NCBI GenBank assembly: GCA_964247055.1
Contig: OZ176051.1
Span: 12,524,001-12,588,000, forward strand
Reading direction: 5' to 3'
DNA from: Paragordius varius
Taxonomy: Eukaryota > Nematomorpha
Length of the DNA stretch: 64,000 nt
Shown in pieces: positions 13,547 to 25,201 of this stretch. The translations under genes were made by a program, and so were the position numbers. Position 1 is the stretch's first letter. Every line of letters begins with the position of its first letter. Under the pieces are notes generated by a model. It did no database searches. It saw only the letters and a program-made list of their open reading frames with translations, and was not told the origin of the DNA.

Positions 13547-14048
13547 AATATAGATATATTTTGATTTTTTTCTATATACATACATAATGTTTCTCAAAAT
13601 ATATATTTGCAATCATAAAAACAATTTATATAAAAAAATGTATTTCAAATATGGCGTTATAGAGACATATCATTGGTTCTAAGACGGTGGTTTTATATAG
13701 ATAAAATATATGTTCAATGCTAAATATTGATGATAAAACATATTACATATAAATAATAGCATATCCTAAAAAATAGTATTGATAGAAGTTCATACAAAAC
13801 AAAATTTTATTGCGTTGGATAGAAAAGTGACTTTAAAAACTTTAATTTTGTGATTTGAGTTTATAGAGTCTGTCGGGAGAGCCAAAAAGCACTGCTTGAG
13901 TAAATGCCAATTAATTTGCGCGCATTTACGGTGATTGAACATTAGTTTATTTACAAGAGCGTTCGTTTTATATTATTTTTTTTTCGGTGTTGAATATATA
14001 GAGATTCAAATAAATGGTTTGAAAAATGTTAGCGATTGCAGATTATTA
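13547..14048. other. 3' flank of ceramide synthase gene
   Basis: AT-rich sequence just beyond the ceramide synthase stop codon. It should include the 3' untranslated region. No other gene was recognised. Confidence 0.45.
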
Positions 14049-15367
14049 TTATTTGATATGTAATTTGTTTGATTTTACTGAATTAGAGGTGGAATTTTCA
14101 GTTTCTTCCGTTTCAGAGGAACTGCTCCTCTCATCTTTTTCAACCTATAGATATACAGCATAAAAATAAAATGGGATATCCCCCCTCTATATTGTTAGTT
14201 GTTGGAAAGTTTAAAGACTTACAATGATTGGAAATGTATTTTCGCGAAAGCATATATATCAAAATATTAAAAATCAACCAATAACACCCATTTAGACATC
14301 AAAATCACCCTAAAAATTAATTAACTTACGAAAAAGAATTTTGTGGCAAAGTATATTATTTTTATGTTTTATGTTTCAAGTTTACAAAAAATTTAATTTT
14401 ATTAAAAAATATATCAAAAAATACATGTATTTTTGGATATATTAAAAAAACATTATTTATTGGGTGGTATATACGAATTGGTCAAGGGCGATTTGCGTTG
14501 CAAATGATATACACACATATATATATATATATATATCTTATAAAACACTTACAATCTAGTACAGTCATGTATGTTTATAAATGTTAAACATACGTTTTTA
14601 ATTGATTTTACTTTGTTTTTAATTGTGTTTACAATAAATAGGCTATATTATTATTTTAATAGGCTTCTTAAAAATGCGCATGTTGAAAGTTGATATATCA
14701 AACATCATCATAACAATTAGAAAAAACAACAAAGTAAAAAATCAATTAAAAACGTATGTTTGACATATGTATAAAAATTCATGACTTTAATATATATAAA
14801 CTTACATGTCCATGCCGGAGTGATTTAACCGCAATCTTGAGTATGAAAATGAACCAAAAAACGTGCAAGAAATAGAGTAGAATAAGGAGGGCATTGTACA
14901 AATAGTATGCGGCAAAAAAGGAATCCATATTCAAGCTGGCAATAAACAGGGTAGGATAAATGACTCGATAGGGATAAAGCACCAAACGCGTAACAAACCA
15001 AATGGCGGTAAACAAGGAAAAAATGATATTACACGTCCGATGCATTTTACAGTAATTGGCCATTTTAGCTGCCTATTATAAGGAAATATTGTTACGAATT
15101 GCAATTATATAATGATTCAGCTAAAATTATAAGCAATTTTTATTGGATGAATTTTTGATCATTACTAAGAAATCTTTGTCAAACGTAAAAAATAAAATTA
15201 AAATATATACATAAAAAATTAAAGTATAAAGCAAAAATATTTAATGAGATATGAAAGTAAAAAAACATGTGTTTAATTTATTTCAATAGTTATTAATAAA
15301 TGATGATGTATAAAACTAATAATTTTACAGTGATTAACATTATGTTCAAAAAGTAAATTTTTACATG

Positions 15368-15409
<42 letters not shown>

Positions 15410-18400
15410 TGGATTGAAAAAACAAAAACCACAAATAAACTATATATTACAATCGAGTTGTATCCTTTATTTTATCAAAAATTTATTTTTTTTTTCGTTA
15501 AATGGGTATAAATTTTTGTTAAAAAATAGAAAAAACAAGAGCTATATGGTAATAACTAATGTCATATTCATCAAAAAAGTATAAGAATTACCATAAAGCT
15601 TAGGTTCAATTCTTTACCAAATATGTATTTATACCCATTTAACAAAAAAAAATAAATTTTTGATAGAATAAAGGATACATGACTGTATATATAATGGCTC
15701 AATTTTATAAAAAAAATCACTAGTGTATTAAATATGCTGTACGACAAAACAGTTTAAACACTTCTAAGCTTAAATTGCAATATGTAGGCAAAAAAGTGGC
15801 TAAAAATGAGTCAAATTACAAAATTAGCACGCATGGAACGAGGTTTTTTAATTCCGAGTGAATTAATAGTTAGATTTTTTTCAAAAAAAATGTTTAAAAT
15901 AAAACAAAAGCCCCAAAAACATATATAATTATTTTAAAAAAAGGGAAAAAAACACGTCAAGTATATGAAAAGCAAATTAGTTCAAAAAAAAAATTCTTTT
16001 TTTTATACCTCCATCCAAAAATCGACGGCATCATGAATGACTAAAACTAGCGTTCCCATACGAACCATATTATCGATCCAGGAAAATGTCATGAGCGCAA
16101 GGGTGCACACATGATGGGTAAACATTTGCCAAAAATCCTAAAATATAAATATATACTATATATATATGGCATTTATTGATTAAAAATCATAGAAAGTTTT
16201 TAATTTTTGTGCCAAATAGCATATATATACACAACAAAGGGCAGCAGTATTATTGGCTTTTAGTTATAGTTTTTTCACTTTTTATCATTAAATTAGCTAA
16301 TAATAAATCCTCTTTGCTGCATATGCTATTTGGTAATAATTTAAAACTTTCTAGCAATATATACTTACTCATACTGGATATGTTATCCAAAATTTATATC
16401 GTTGAAAACATAATACATATTAAATAATAAGGTTGAATATAACAATGGCATAAAAACCAACTAAGTGCGAAAAATTAACTCATAAATATAGAAATAGGCC
16501 ATAAAAACATTATGATGAAGACAAGGCTAAAATTTTTTAAAATGTGTTTTGATCTCTGATTTAAATCTATCAAAAATCAATGCTAATTATATGAGTATCC
16601 AATTTACCCGAAACAGAAGGCTATTTGGTCATGGTTTAAAACATGGTTTTCCTAATCAAAAAAATATCCTAAAATAAATTTAACAGTATTAAAAATATTT
16701 TTTTACATTAAATATTATAGTAATTTAAGCTGTTGGACAAAGAACAAACTAAAATGTATTTATAAAGAAAAACTTTTCGTTTGACATCCTTGAATTGTGA
16801 AACCATAAGGGAACAGTAAAAGCCCATCTCAATCATATAATACCAATACATACCGGGTGTGATTGTCTATACATAGGACATAAGCAAAAATTAACAATGT
16901 ATTCATAAACAAAATATAATTACATAGTTGAATATCATTAGGGGTTTAAAAACATACAAAAACTTTCACAGCCTCTACTTTGAATTGTTATAATGAAAAA
17001 AATAAATAAAGCCTTATTCAATCAAATTAATTCATATATTTTTAATTGTTTTTAGAGATTTTAACATTCTTGTCCTCTGACATATGTATTAGTAAAATGA
17101 CAGAAAATCTATTAAAAAAGATGAATTTTCTAATAAGGGTTAAAATTGAAACAATAAAACATGTATTATTATTCTAATAGCATACCTGAAACGGGAAACC
17201 TATCCAACATTCATTGGAATCTGTAAACCATGATTTCTAACAAAAATTAAATAATATGATTAAATATTTATATATTTAGAAATTCTATAAGATTAAGGGA
17301 TTATGTAATCGTTTGTGAAGATTTCTTATAGCAAAGAGACTCAACTGACAGTTTTTTGAATAAAATCCAGCATATTTTTATATCTTGGGTTTTTAATAGC
17401 CGTATATGATTAGAATTCTCTGTAATTTACTTTAACCTTTTTTTATCGATAAATTACGTTCGTGTTATAAAAAAAGTTAAGAGAAAAAATTATTTTAAAT
17501 ATAAAAAATATAAAATGTATTATTTCGTTTAATATTAGAATAAGTAATATCTTACGTCCCAAAGAACCACAATCCCATATGTGAATGCCAATATGTAATA
17601 GGTAAATCTCCAACTATAACACATAAAACAATTACAATTAAAAAATATTATTGTTGATTATTAACCGAAAAATCTCAAAAATTATTCATATTTTTATGTT
17701 GAAAAATCGCTAATTGTAAAATTTAAATCTTATTGTTCAAGAAAATTTTTTATATATACCATTTACAGTTCAAATTCACCCTTGAACAATTCAAATTCAC
17801 CCTCGAACAATTCAAATTAACTCTTGAACAATTCAAATTCACCTTTGAACAATTCAAATTCACCCTAAAAATAAATTATGTTTTTTCGAACTAATATAAC
17901 TAATTATTAATATAAAATATATGTTTATGCTAGAGTTTATTATTTTTTCAGTATTATTTTAATTTAAAACATAATTTTTATATTTTAAAATATATAAAAT
18001 ATAGGTAATATTTAATCTTAAAAAACTTATATTTTATAGGGTGAATTTGAATTGTTCGAGGGTGTATTCGAATGGTTCAAGGGTGATTTCAAGGGTGAAA
18101 TTGAATTGTAAATGGTATATATATATATATATATATACCAGCTTTCAGAAAATTTTATTAATGGGCCCGGTTTATAGGTGGGTTTAGCTTTCCATTGCTT
18201 AAATCCTTGTACTAGGGGACATTGAGAACACATTCTTGCATTCCAAGCACATATCGCCGTTTGAAAACTTTTAAATTTGCCGTCATTGGCTTTTAGTGAT
18301 TTGTTTAGTAATAATAATTTTTTGGAATGATAATCAGTACTATGGTTGTGTCGGTGGATTTTTTCATCAATTGTATCACGACGTCCGCCACCATCATGGC

Positions 18401-19413
18401 CATTCGGGTGGTAACCATTCTTGTTGCCATGGTAACCGTTACTATGGTTACTGCTATGACCATTTGGAATAGTAGATGGCTTATTCTTGTTGTTTCTCAG
18501 CCTATTCTTTATACCATTACTGGAAACAATTGGGTCATTGCAGGTCTGAGGTGCCTGTGTATGATCAAATGTTTGAGAATAAATGCCGTTGCCATTAGCA
18601 ACGGGTTTTGGAATCGGTTTTTGTCCAATTTTATCATATGTGATGGAGTTTCGCTTTTGTCTTTTTTTAACGTAACGTGGTTTATCGCTCAAATCATAGT
18701 ATCGGCCCAAAGGATATGCGATATATCTTTACAATGTAAAATATATGAATGTACATTATTAAAATGATGTATAAAATAGCCCACGGCTAATTTTTAAAAA
18801 CACTTGTTAAACTATATCATTATTTAACTTTATTTGTAAAAAAACACCTAAAGCCATTTTATTTAATATAATGGATTTATAAAGCACATGAAACATTGTA
18901 AAACAAAAAATAATAAATATATAAATTCAAGGTCTTCTTGTGGCCATTATCCTACAAAAAAACAATATTATTAACATTCGGAAAAAAAATTAGCCATATT
19001 ATTATGTTGTAAAATAATCCACATTTCTATTTACACAGCTTGGAAAATAAAATGCTATCTAAAAATCAATAAACACCAAATTTATAATTGGATATACCAC
19101 AAATCATCGTGATTTAAAAATAAATATGAATGTCTTTTACGAAGTAAAAAGGTCTGGTAAATATATTTTTGGTTAAAAACATCATACTACGATATATCTG
19201 TATTATATACCTTTCGAAAAACCAACGAATGATTAATATGAAACAAGAAACGTATATTGGAGTCCATAAATCCCTTGATTCTGGGTAACGTAAGCCCTTG
19301 GCATAATCAGATTGAATATCTTGCCACTGTAAGTTGGGCGGTAACCAAAAATTAGGATTCCAAAACCATTGTGAAAAAGTTTTTTGTGTTTGTTGGTATG
19401 AGGAATAAAACAT
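14049..19413 (-). CDS. CERS: Ceramide synthase (TLC domain, eight exons)
   Basis: N-acylates sphingoid bases to make (dihydro)ceramide in the ER membrane. Exons in coding order: 19211-19413, 18139-18726, 17556-17613, 17186-17236, 16774-16866, 16009-16137, 14806-15072 and 14049-14144. Phases fit throughout, giving about 494 residues. Diagnostic blocks in order: WFWNPNFWLPPN, FFERYIAYPLG, LIKFSESCWRFTYY, KSWFTDSNECWIGFPFQ, YWYYMIEMGFY, DFWQMFTHH, LVIHDAVDFWMEAAKM, LHVFWFIFI, and an acidic DERSSSSETEE tail. The catalytic His pair (339-340) and the paired Asp (367, 370) are present. Odd: between residues about 75 and 255, where many animal ceramide synthases have a Hox-like domain, there is a low-complexity Asn/His/Gly-rich stretch and only a remnant-like end. 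A further 5' exon could exist near 19789-19815 (ATG followed by a good GTAAGTG donor), but no joining acceptor was found. Confidence 0.92.
14562..14787. mobile_element. Tc1/mariner-like MITE with CAGTCATGTATG end
   Basis: Left arm CAGTCATGTATGTTTATAAA with ACATACGTTTTTAATTGATT following; the right arm repeats these in reverse and ends near TTCATGACTTTA. It lies in the last ceramide synthase intron, about 18 bases inside the donor of the seventh exon. Confidence 0.65.
15372..15408. repeat. TA dinucleotide microsatellite
   Basis: About 18 TA units in the sixth ceramide synthase intron. Confidence 0.85.
15450..15685. mobile_element. Short inverted-repeat element (Tc1/mariner-like MITE), copy 2
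   Basis: Same family as 11805-12003: right end AAGGATACATGACTG then TA, left end more diverged (CAATCGAGTTGTATCC). The inner arm words ATACCCATTTAAC and CAAGAGCTATATGG are shared. It lies within a ceramide synthase intron. Confidence 0.75.
17757..18117. mobile_element. 21-bp-repeat MITE, family A copy 1
   Basis: Begins TACCATTTACAGTTCAAATT and ends TTGAATTGTAAATGGTA, flanked by TA. Left side: about five head-to-tail 21-bp units, each a TTGAACAATTCAA core plus an ATTCACCC spacer. Right side: the same in reverse (GGGTGAAT, GTTCGAGGGTG). The middle is AT-rich with AAATAAATTATG and GTTTATTATTTTTTCAG. It occupies the second ceramide synthase intron and ends about 20 bases from the donor at 18138. 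Confidence 0.85.
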
Positions 19414-21484
19414 TATACATAAGTTATGGTTTTTAATTACAAGTGTTCAAAAACGTTTAAACAAAACCAAAAAAAAGAGAATGGACTTCAAAACTAGGTT
19501 AAGTTAAATCAAATAACATTTGTGAATAAATTATGACTATATAAACAGATTAATATTTACTATGTATATCATATTGTCTTGAATAAAATATTAATCATGC
19601 TTTAAAGAAAAGTAAAATTAGTATGCAAAAATTAAAAAGCAAAGAGTAGTCATACGGTATAAACGGCTTATATTGAAAATTGCCATATGCTTTGCACGCA
19701 TCCATATGAAAAAATCAAATTATAATTTTTAGAGGATGTTTTAAAAACTAAATATAAAGATTAAATTTCAAATAATACACTTACCGATCGCAAAAATGGG
19801 TGATTTTTGACCATTGTGAGAATTATGAATTTATAGAACAGATGTTTGAGCAATCAAAGGTGAGTTGAAGTAATATTGAAAATTAAGTAACACAAATAAA
19901 AAATAATTGTAATCATAATTTACGAATTATCATGACATAATTGTTGAGCGATATTTATTTGATGATTTTGAGATCTTTCAGCTGAATCGGTGCAAATATG
20001 GTTTCGTAACATTATTTTGTTTAAAGCCATGGATGAGTTGTGTAATTTATCATATTGAAATAGAGAGAAGCATAGATTGCCGAGTTATTTTTAGTTATAA
20101 ATATAATTTTTACAAGGTACAATTACATTCTACTCTTTAAATGAACGTAAATAACACATGCGATCACATTAAAAAGCAAAACATCTAAATTATAAATGTG
20201 TGGTATATCTACTATACACACACATACACATTAAAAAGGATTAAAATTTCTAAAGATAAATAACGTTCATTTCAGCAGATAGTATAGTATAAAGTATGTC
20301 CATAAATAAAACAAAGAAATGTTAAAACATTGAAAAAAATGTTTAATTTTCACCGTTCTTTGTTTGTTACTATACACCATCGTAAATACACTAATTTTAA
20401 TTATATATTCAGTATGGTGACAACTCAAAGAGGACCACATTACTTATGTTTACGTTTTCTAATGTACTTACTTATATACCTTTTTAATAAAATTCTTTTC
20501 AATATAAAATGTAAGGTTATGATTATGTCTTGAGCTGAATTATAAATATATTTATAATGTAATTTTAAATATACATTATTAGTCTTAATTAACATAAATT
20601 GAAAAGTAACAATAACAATAATAAAATTAAGTGTATTTAGTTTTATTTATGATAAAAATATTGTTAATTGAATGGCACGGTGACATAAACTATTTGTTAT
20701 TGAATATGTAAACTAAAAGCATTAATAGTTATGCTAAAAAAATATAAAAAACGAATCATTTGGATAATTCTAAACGTAGTATTAAGGTTTTATATTTTCC
20801 TAAAATACCTTTTTGACAAAAATCGCTTTTTGTGAAATATCACTATGAGCTACTTCGTTCAATTAAGCAACTAAAAATATGGTTCATTAAAGAAATAAAC
20901 ACAAAAAACTTGCGCATGGAAATTTTCCGGAAAACGTTTAAAGTTTTTTCAAACTCAATAGTAAAGATTCAAGTTGTGAGAGTGATTCTAGGTACTCCGA
21001 ATATAAGGCAAATAAACAGAATTTTTCTTTCCTTGGTAGGAAACCCCCTTTAAATGAATGCAAAGCCATATAAAAAACATGGAAAAGTAAATTTTGGAAA
21101 ATTCTATGAAACCATATTTGATTGTGTTATTATATATTGAATAAGCAAATTCAACCCACTTTATAAATAACCAGGGTTAATGCGTCGATATAACGTTAAA
21201 GCATTCTTTTAGATTCCCGCACAAAGGCAAAGTTTTATTTTACTGCTTTTAATATCGCTTAAGGCCCACGCTCTGTTTGTGCCACTATGTAAAAAGTGTG
21301 AAGCATAGGAAAAACTTATAATACCAAGTGGATTTATCCCGTAAAAGGCAAATATTTTGATCCGCTGGGTAGATCTCCATCTTCTGTAAAATATACCACC
21401 ATATAAGTATAATGTCGCTTTTAATCAATTTTAAAACCCATTACATATTAATTTAGTGAGTGTTTTAGGTTTAGGTATATATAA
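19414..21484. other. Divergent intergenic region between ceramide synthase and ABCB9-like genes (left part)
   Basis: Should hold the ceramide synthase promoter and 5' exon or UTR. Only short open frames without family resemblance occur here. A slightly less AT-rich patch at 21180-21380 was not recognised. Confidence 0.45.
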
Positions 21485-23438
21485 GGTGACCAGACGTCCC
21501 GCTTTTTCACACTTTGTCCCGCGTCCCGCTACGTTTTTAAAATGTCCCGCTTTTTCACGATTATATAAAAGAATTTTTTTTAATACAAATAAAGTTTTTT
21601 TATCCGTTTAAATTTTTTATCATTAAATATCTTTAAAATCTATATAAATTTTAAACTAAATTTTTTTAATTTTTAAATAAAAATATTTATTTTTTTCGAA
21701 TTTATATCATATGATTATACACTTTCCTTCCTACTACTACTGTCATCATTATCAAAAACACAAATTTATACCACAAATCCGGTACCTTACACGTTTATTC
21801 CAGAAAATTAAGGTAACATAATATTTATTATACCAATTTTTTAGTTTTATTACTTCCCAACATTAGCCAAATTAATACCACAAATCGGTAGCTTATTAGA
21901 CAAATTGATACCACAAATCGGTACCTTACACGTTTATTCTAGAAAATTAAGGTAATATAATATTTATACTAATAGTTGTTTATAAATATGAGCACAAAAA
22001 GAGATTGTAACAACGATGAATTAATGAAAGATTTTCCTTTTATCAAAAAAACGAAGAATAAATCATCTGTTAAATGTCTTATATGTAAGGGGGAATTCAC
22101 CCTAGCATATGGCGGCAAGCATGATATTACAAAGCATATGGAAACACAGAAACATAAAAAATGTTTAGATATGGCGGCATCATTTTACAAAATGGCGATT
22201 TATATCGAAAAACCGCTTTTGGAGAAGAAGAAAAGAATGTGGCACTAGCTGAGGGTAGGTTATCTTTTCACGACGTTAATCACAATCATTCCTTTAGATC
22301 TATGGACTGTACCTCACAGGGATCCTTTAAAATCTTTTTTTATCGCAGGACAAATGTCATACAACTTTAACAATTTTTTTTAAAAGTGATTCTTCAAAAA
22401 TATGGTTAGAATTCTTACATAATCAAGCTTCTCTCTTTCAAAATGATATTAATATAGAAGGTGACAAAATTTCATCAATCGAAGTAGCCAATGAATTTAG
22501 TTACCTAAAATTCCAATGTCAAGAACGGTTAGAGAATAATTTTATACCATTAACCATTCGCAATATAATAAATAATTTAGAAAAACAAGGCTTAATAAAT
22601 CGCCAAGATATCCTGTACCATATAAAAATGTTTTATACAAACTAAAGATTATTTGACTGGACGACGCAATTCAATGAAATTGATCATTTTCATTGGATAA
22701 CATTAAAATCATAATTTAATTGGTGCGATGTTCAAAAATCATTTGATTATATTTGCTCCCAAAAATTCTCAAAAAGTAATCTTTCAGAAAATGATCTTTT
22801 TTCTGAAGTATCATTAGTTTAAAGATATATTAATAATGAAAAACTTATATAGACAAAAGAAAAATATACAGCAGAAAAGAAATGGTTGGAAATATTTCAT
22901 CATTTTGAAGCCAACTATATTACATACAATAATATTTTAAAAATTGTGGAATTCGCACTATCTTTACCTGGAACGAACGCTGCCCTGAATTGATTTTGTG
23001 TTTTTTAATATTTTGTGGCCGCTTTTGCGGAAGTCCTGAGTTAAAGGGCCGTTAGCCCTAAATATCACCGCCGAAAAAAATATAATTCCGCCATGCACTA
23101 TTGCCTAAGCGGTTTTACCGGTCCAAAACCCGATTCAATGTATAACTCGAAATTAAAAATATGCCAATCATAGTAGTTAAGTAGGTAATTCCTTTCGAGT
23201 TTGATCCCTTGGAAATTAAAATGACTAGTTCTCTCTACTTGTCTTTTTCCCATGGTATTTCTTTTAATTCTTTTATGCATCTACCATATTCCTTTTTACA
23301 GTATCCAGCCATCTTAACATAGGTCTTTCTTTTTTTTCAAATATTTTAAAAGCAGTACAAAAGTCATGGCAGTACAGGCGCAGTTTATTTCGAAAACTGA
23401 GTACTCTACTGCGAAAAACAGCCAATCTGGTCACATTA
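21485..23438. mobile_element. Composite hAT-type transposon, family E copy 2
   Basis: Left end GGTGACCAGACGTCCCGC, with the words CTTTGTCCCGCGTCCCGC following. Right end is the complement of GTGACCAGATTGGCTG with GTACTG-rich words, matching the left end of 12222-13546. The two ends therefore agree only over GTGACCAGA and differ beyond it, so the unit looks like a mosaic or nested pair. It encloses a broken transposase at 21988-22995. No clear target duplication was seen. Confidence 0.6.
21988..22995 (+). pseudogene. hAT-type transposase, broken
   Basis: Starts with ATG at 21988. The first 80 codons are a BED/TTF-like zinc finger: FPFIKKTKNKSSVKCLICKG, then AYGGKHDITKHMETQKHKKC. Such fingers open many hAT-type transposases. 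Further on, in other frames, pieces of the catalytic and dimerisation regions appear, ending with YNNILKIVEFALSLPGTNA, the family's C-terminal block. The reading frame is broken at least five times (frame changes and stops at about 22248, 22645, 22720, 22822 and 22850), so it is not functional. Confidence 0.75.
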
Positions 23439-24035
23439 AATTTATGGTTTTTGGGATAGTATCTCCCAGGGGCCGTTTACATAAATATCATAAAATATTT
23501 TTAGTGTTTCAAAATATGCTTCCGCTTTTTAACATACCAAAAAAGATTTTAAAATATTAAAATTGTATACTTCATCCAAACTTTTTCTCCGACATTTATC
23601 TTCTTTAAATAGTTAATAACAGCCAACAAAAAAATCTTCTGGATTATAAAATCCCAATGTTATTAAGTGTCAAGGATAGGTATCAGAATGGATCCCCTAT
23701 AACCGGAATCTTTTTCCGAACACTTAAATGACTACGGGATTACTCATAATCTATATTTAAGAACGAATTAGTATATTCAGTATTTAAGGCTATAGTGGTA
23801 AAAATATAAAAAAATATATCTTAAAACTAGATATCGCTGTAACAATTTTTTTAAAAAACTACATATTTATCTTATTTTAATTGGATACCTACTAAGCTTA
23901 AATAGTTATTAATCCAAATAAGGAGTGGTATAAATAACAATATTTGTTTTATAGTTTTGTAATTTTTTTCAAACCACTAAAAATTTGAACCCATTTATAC
24001 GTACAATCATTTATATATCTGATCCACCAGCTGAA
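23439..24035. other. Upstream flank of ABCB9-like gene
   Basis: AT-rich. An acceptor-like TTTTATAG at 23946-23953 suggests a spliced 5' untranslated exon further upstream, but this was not resolved. Confidence 0.4.
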
Positions 24036-25156
24036 ATGCGGAATGTTAATCGGGGGTTATTGGTTTTTTTCGGGCTTTTGGATATCGCAATTAATACTCT
24101 TTTTTATTGCCACGGAAGTAAAGCTTGCCCCCAAAACTTTTGGAATGTGAAGTATTTTGATATTTATCACGATATTTTTGACACATGGTTGATTAATTTT
24201 TTACGCGCTTGTTTATTATTGGGTTTTGGCTTATATTTATATTGCGGATCACCCACCATAAAATGCTTAAATATTTACAAAAATATTGTTATAATTGTAT
24301 GCCTATTATCCTATACTTACCTGATGATAAAATTGTTGGTCATGTCTGAGAAAATATTGAATTGGAAGAACCGGCCATATTTTTGGTGCCATTTTTCATG
24401 GTCTTTTGCATCCATCGTTATTACTTTTGTCCTGATTAATATCAAAATTAAACAACTTACAAAACAAGTACAGATCCTCAATCACAAACAAAAATTAAGT
24501 TTACGCAAGAAGAAGGATAATCATAAAACTAACGTTGCCGCATCCTCATATGTAACGCCGGCAACATCGGCTCGAAAAGATGTGTTAGTTCGTAAACCCA
24601 GTCCAGAACTCTCATTACTTCCAAACGAACATGTCAATTCACCTTCCAGTTTGCCGGAAGACGCCGCAACACTGAAAGCTAGTCCAGATGCAAATAACCC
24701 AACTAATGATAAGACTCTACCCCAAAAAACTACTACGGAACAGGAAGAGGAAAACGCTGATGAATATATTATTCCACCATCTACAAAACAGCTTGTGACT
24801 CCCATGCTTCGTATCATTAATTATGCCTTACCCGATTACGGGATATATAGTATAGCTTTCCTGTTTCTGTTTATAGCAGCCATTGCTGATATCTTTCAAC
24901 CCTATTACATGGGTAAAGTGATTGATGGCATAGTGATTGGTAAGAGTTATAAACAATTCTCCAATGCCATCCTCATCATGAGTATAATAAGTATCGTTTC
25001 AGCTTTTGCGGCTGGGGTGCGGGGTTGTTATTTTACCGTTTGCATTTCCCGCCTAAATTTACGTGTGAGGAAAACGTTGTTTGCATCTCTCTTGCACCAA
25101 GATATGGCTTTCTTTGATGAAGTCAAAACGGGAGAATTGACATCTAGGTAAGTTTT

Positions 25157-25201
<45 letters not shown>

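Noticed and set aside
17757-18117. CRISPR-like repeat and spacer pattern
   Set aside because: The 8-bp spacers are constant within a family, the host is an animal, and the arrays are inverted at the two ends of short mobile elements.
19789-19815. Short ATG-led exon with a strong GTAAGTG donor upstream of ceramide synthase
   Set aside because: No acceptor was found that would join it in frame to the exon at 19211-19413. It may be a 5' untranslated exon; support is too thin.
23366-23560. 64-codon frame at the end of the hAT-type unit
   Set aside because: Starts in the terminal repeat of the transposon; no domain match.
24521-24817. 98-codon frame antisense to the first ABCB9-like exon
   Set aside because: Shadow of the coding strand; no family resemblance.
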